Assembly: GCA_035291705.1 (NCBI GenBank)
Contig: DATDRM010000245.1
Coordinates: forward strand, 1 to 5,289
Source of the DNA: DATDRM01 sp035291705
GTDB taxonomy: Bacteria; Chloroflexota; Anaerolineae; Anaerolineales; UBA4823
Reading direction: 5' to 3'
Length of the DNA: 5,289 nt
The notes beneath the pieces are model-generated. The model searched no databases. It was not told where the DNA came from and worked only from the letters and a program-made list of their open reading frames with translations. Numbering within the stretch: the first letter of the stretch is position 1; each line of letters starts with the position of its first letter. The position numbers were made by a program, and so were the translations under genes. Shown here one piece after another: positions 5,288 to 5,289 of this stretch.

Positions 5288-5289
5288 GG

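Overview
The window most likely comes from a member of the Chloroflexota (Anaerolineae-like) or a metagenomic relative. The main clue is the minus-strand protein. It joins a membrane anchor to a staphylococcal-nuclease-type domain through a long Thr/Pro (TPT-x-TPT) linker, a linker style I associate with that group. This taxonomic guess rests on style, not on a marker gene, and is only moderately secure.

Layout. (1) Positions 1-83, minus strand: the first 27 codons of a transposase OrfA-type protein with a helix-turn-helix N-terminus (IS3/IS911-like), cut by the window edge. This marks the end of an insertion sequence. (2) Positions 110-1351, minus strand: a complete 413-residue membrane-anchored protein with three predicted membrane segments, a cytoplasmic charged coiled coil, a low-complexity Thr/Pro stalk and a C-terminal SNase-like domain predicted to lie outside the membrane. 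One metal-ligand position of the nuclease motif reads Ala instead of Asp. (3) Positions 1352-1711: an AT-rich, non-coding divergent intergenic region. It holds a consensus -10 box pointing toward the nuclease, two inverted repeats, a stretch resembling a common interspersed oligonucleotide, and a strong ribosome binding site for the next gene. (4) Positions 1712-5287, plus strand: a complete 1191-residue STAND-type signalling NTPase. It has an N-terminal DUF4062 domain, a P-loop NTPase core, a helical/winged-helix-like region, and a C-terminal array of ten nearly identical 40-residue TPR units plus a degenerate capping unit.

The STAND protein is the centrepiece. Its DUF4062 - P-loop NTPase - repeat order matches the core of the eukaryotic proteins TEP1, NWD1 and nephrocystin-3. 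Bacterial STAND NTPases with long sensor repeats are often antiviral or conflict sensors. Its repeats are exactly 120 bp apart, with a fixed framework and a few highly variable positions per unit, the pattern expected of a recognition surface that evolves by repeat amplification and diversification. No partner effector gene lies in the window, so a self-contained sensor/switch is inferred, with DUF4062 as the candidate output domain. The nuclease and the STAND gene are divergently arranged; nothing in the sequence proves that they work together.
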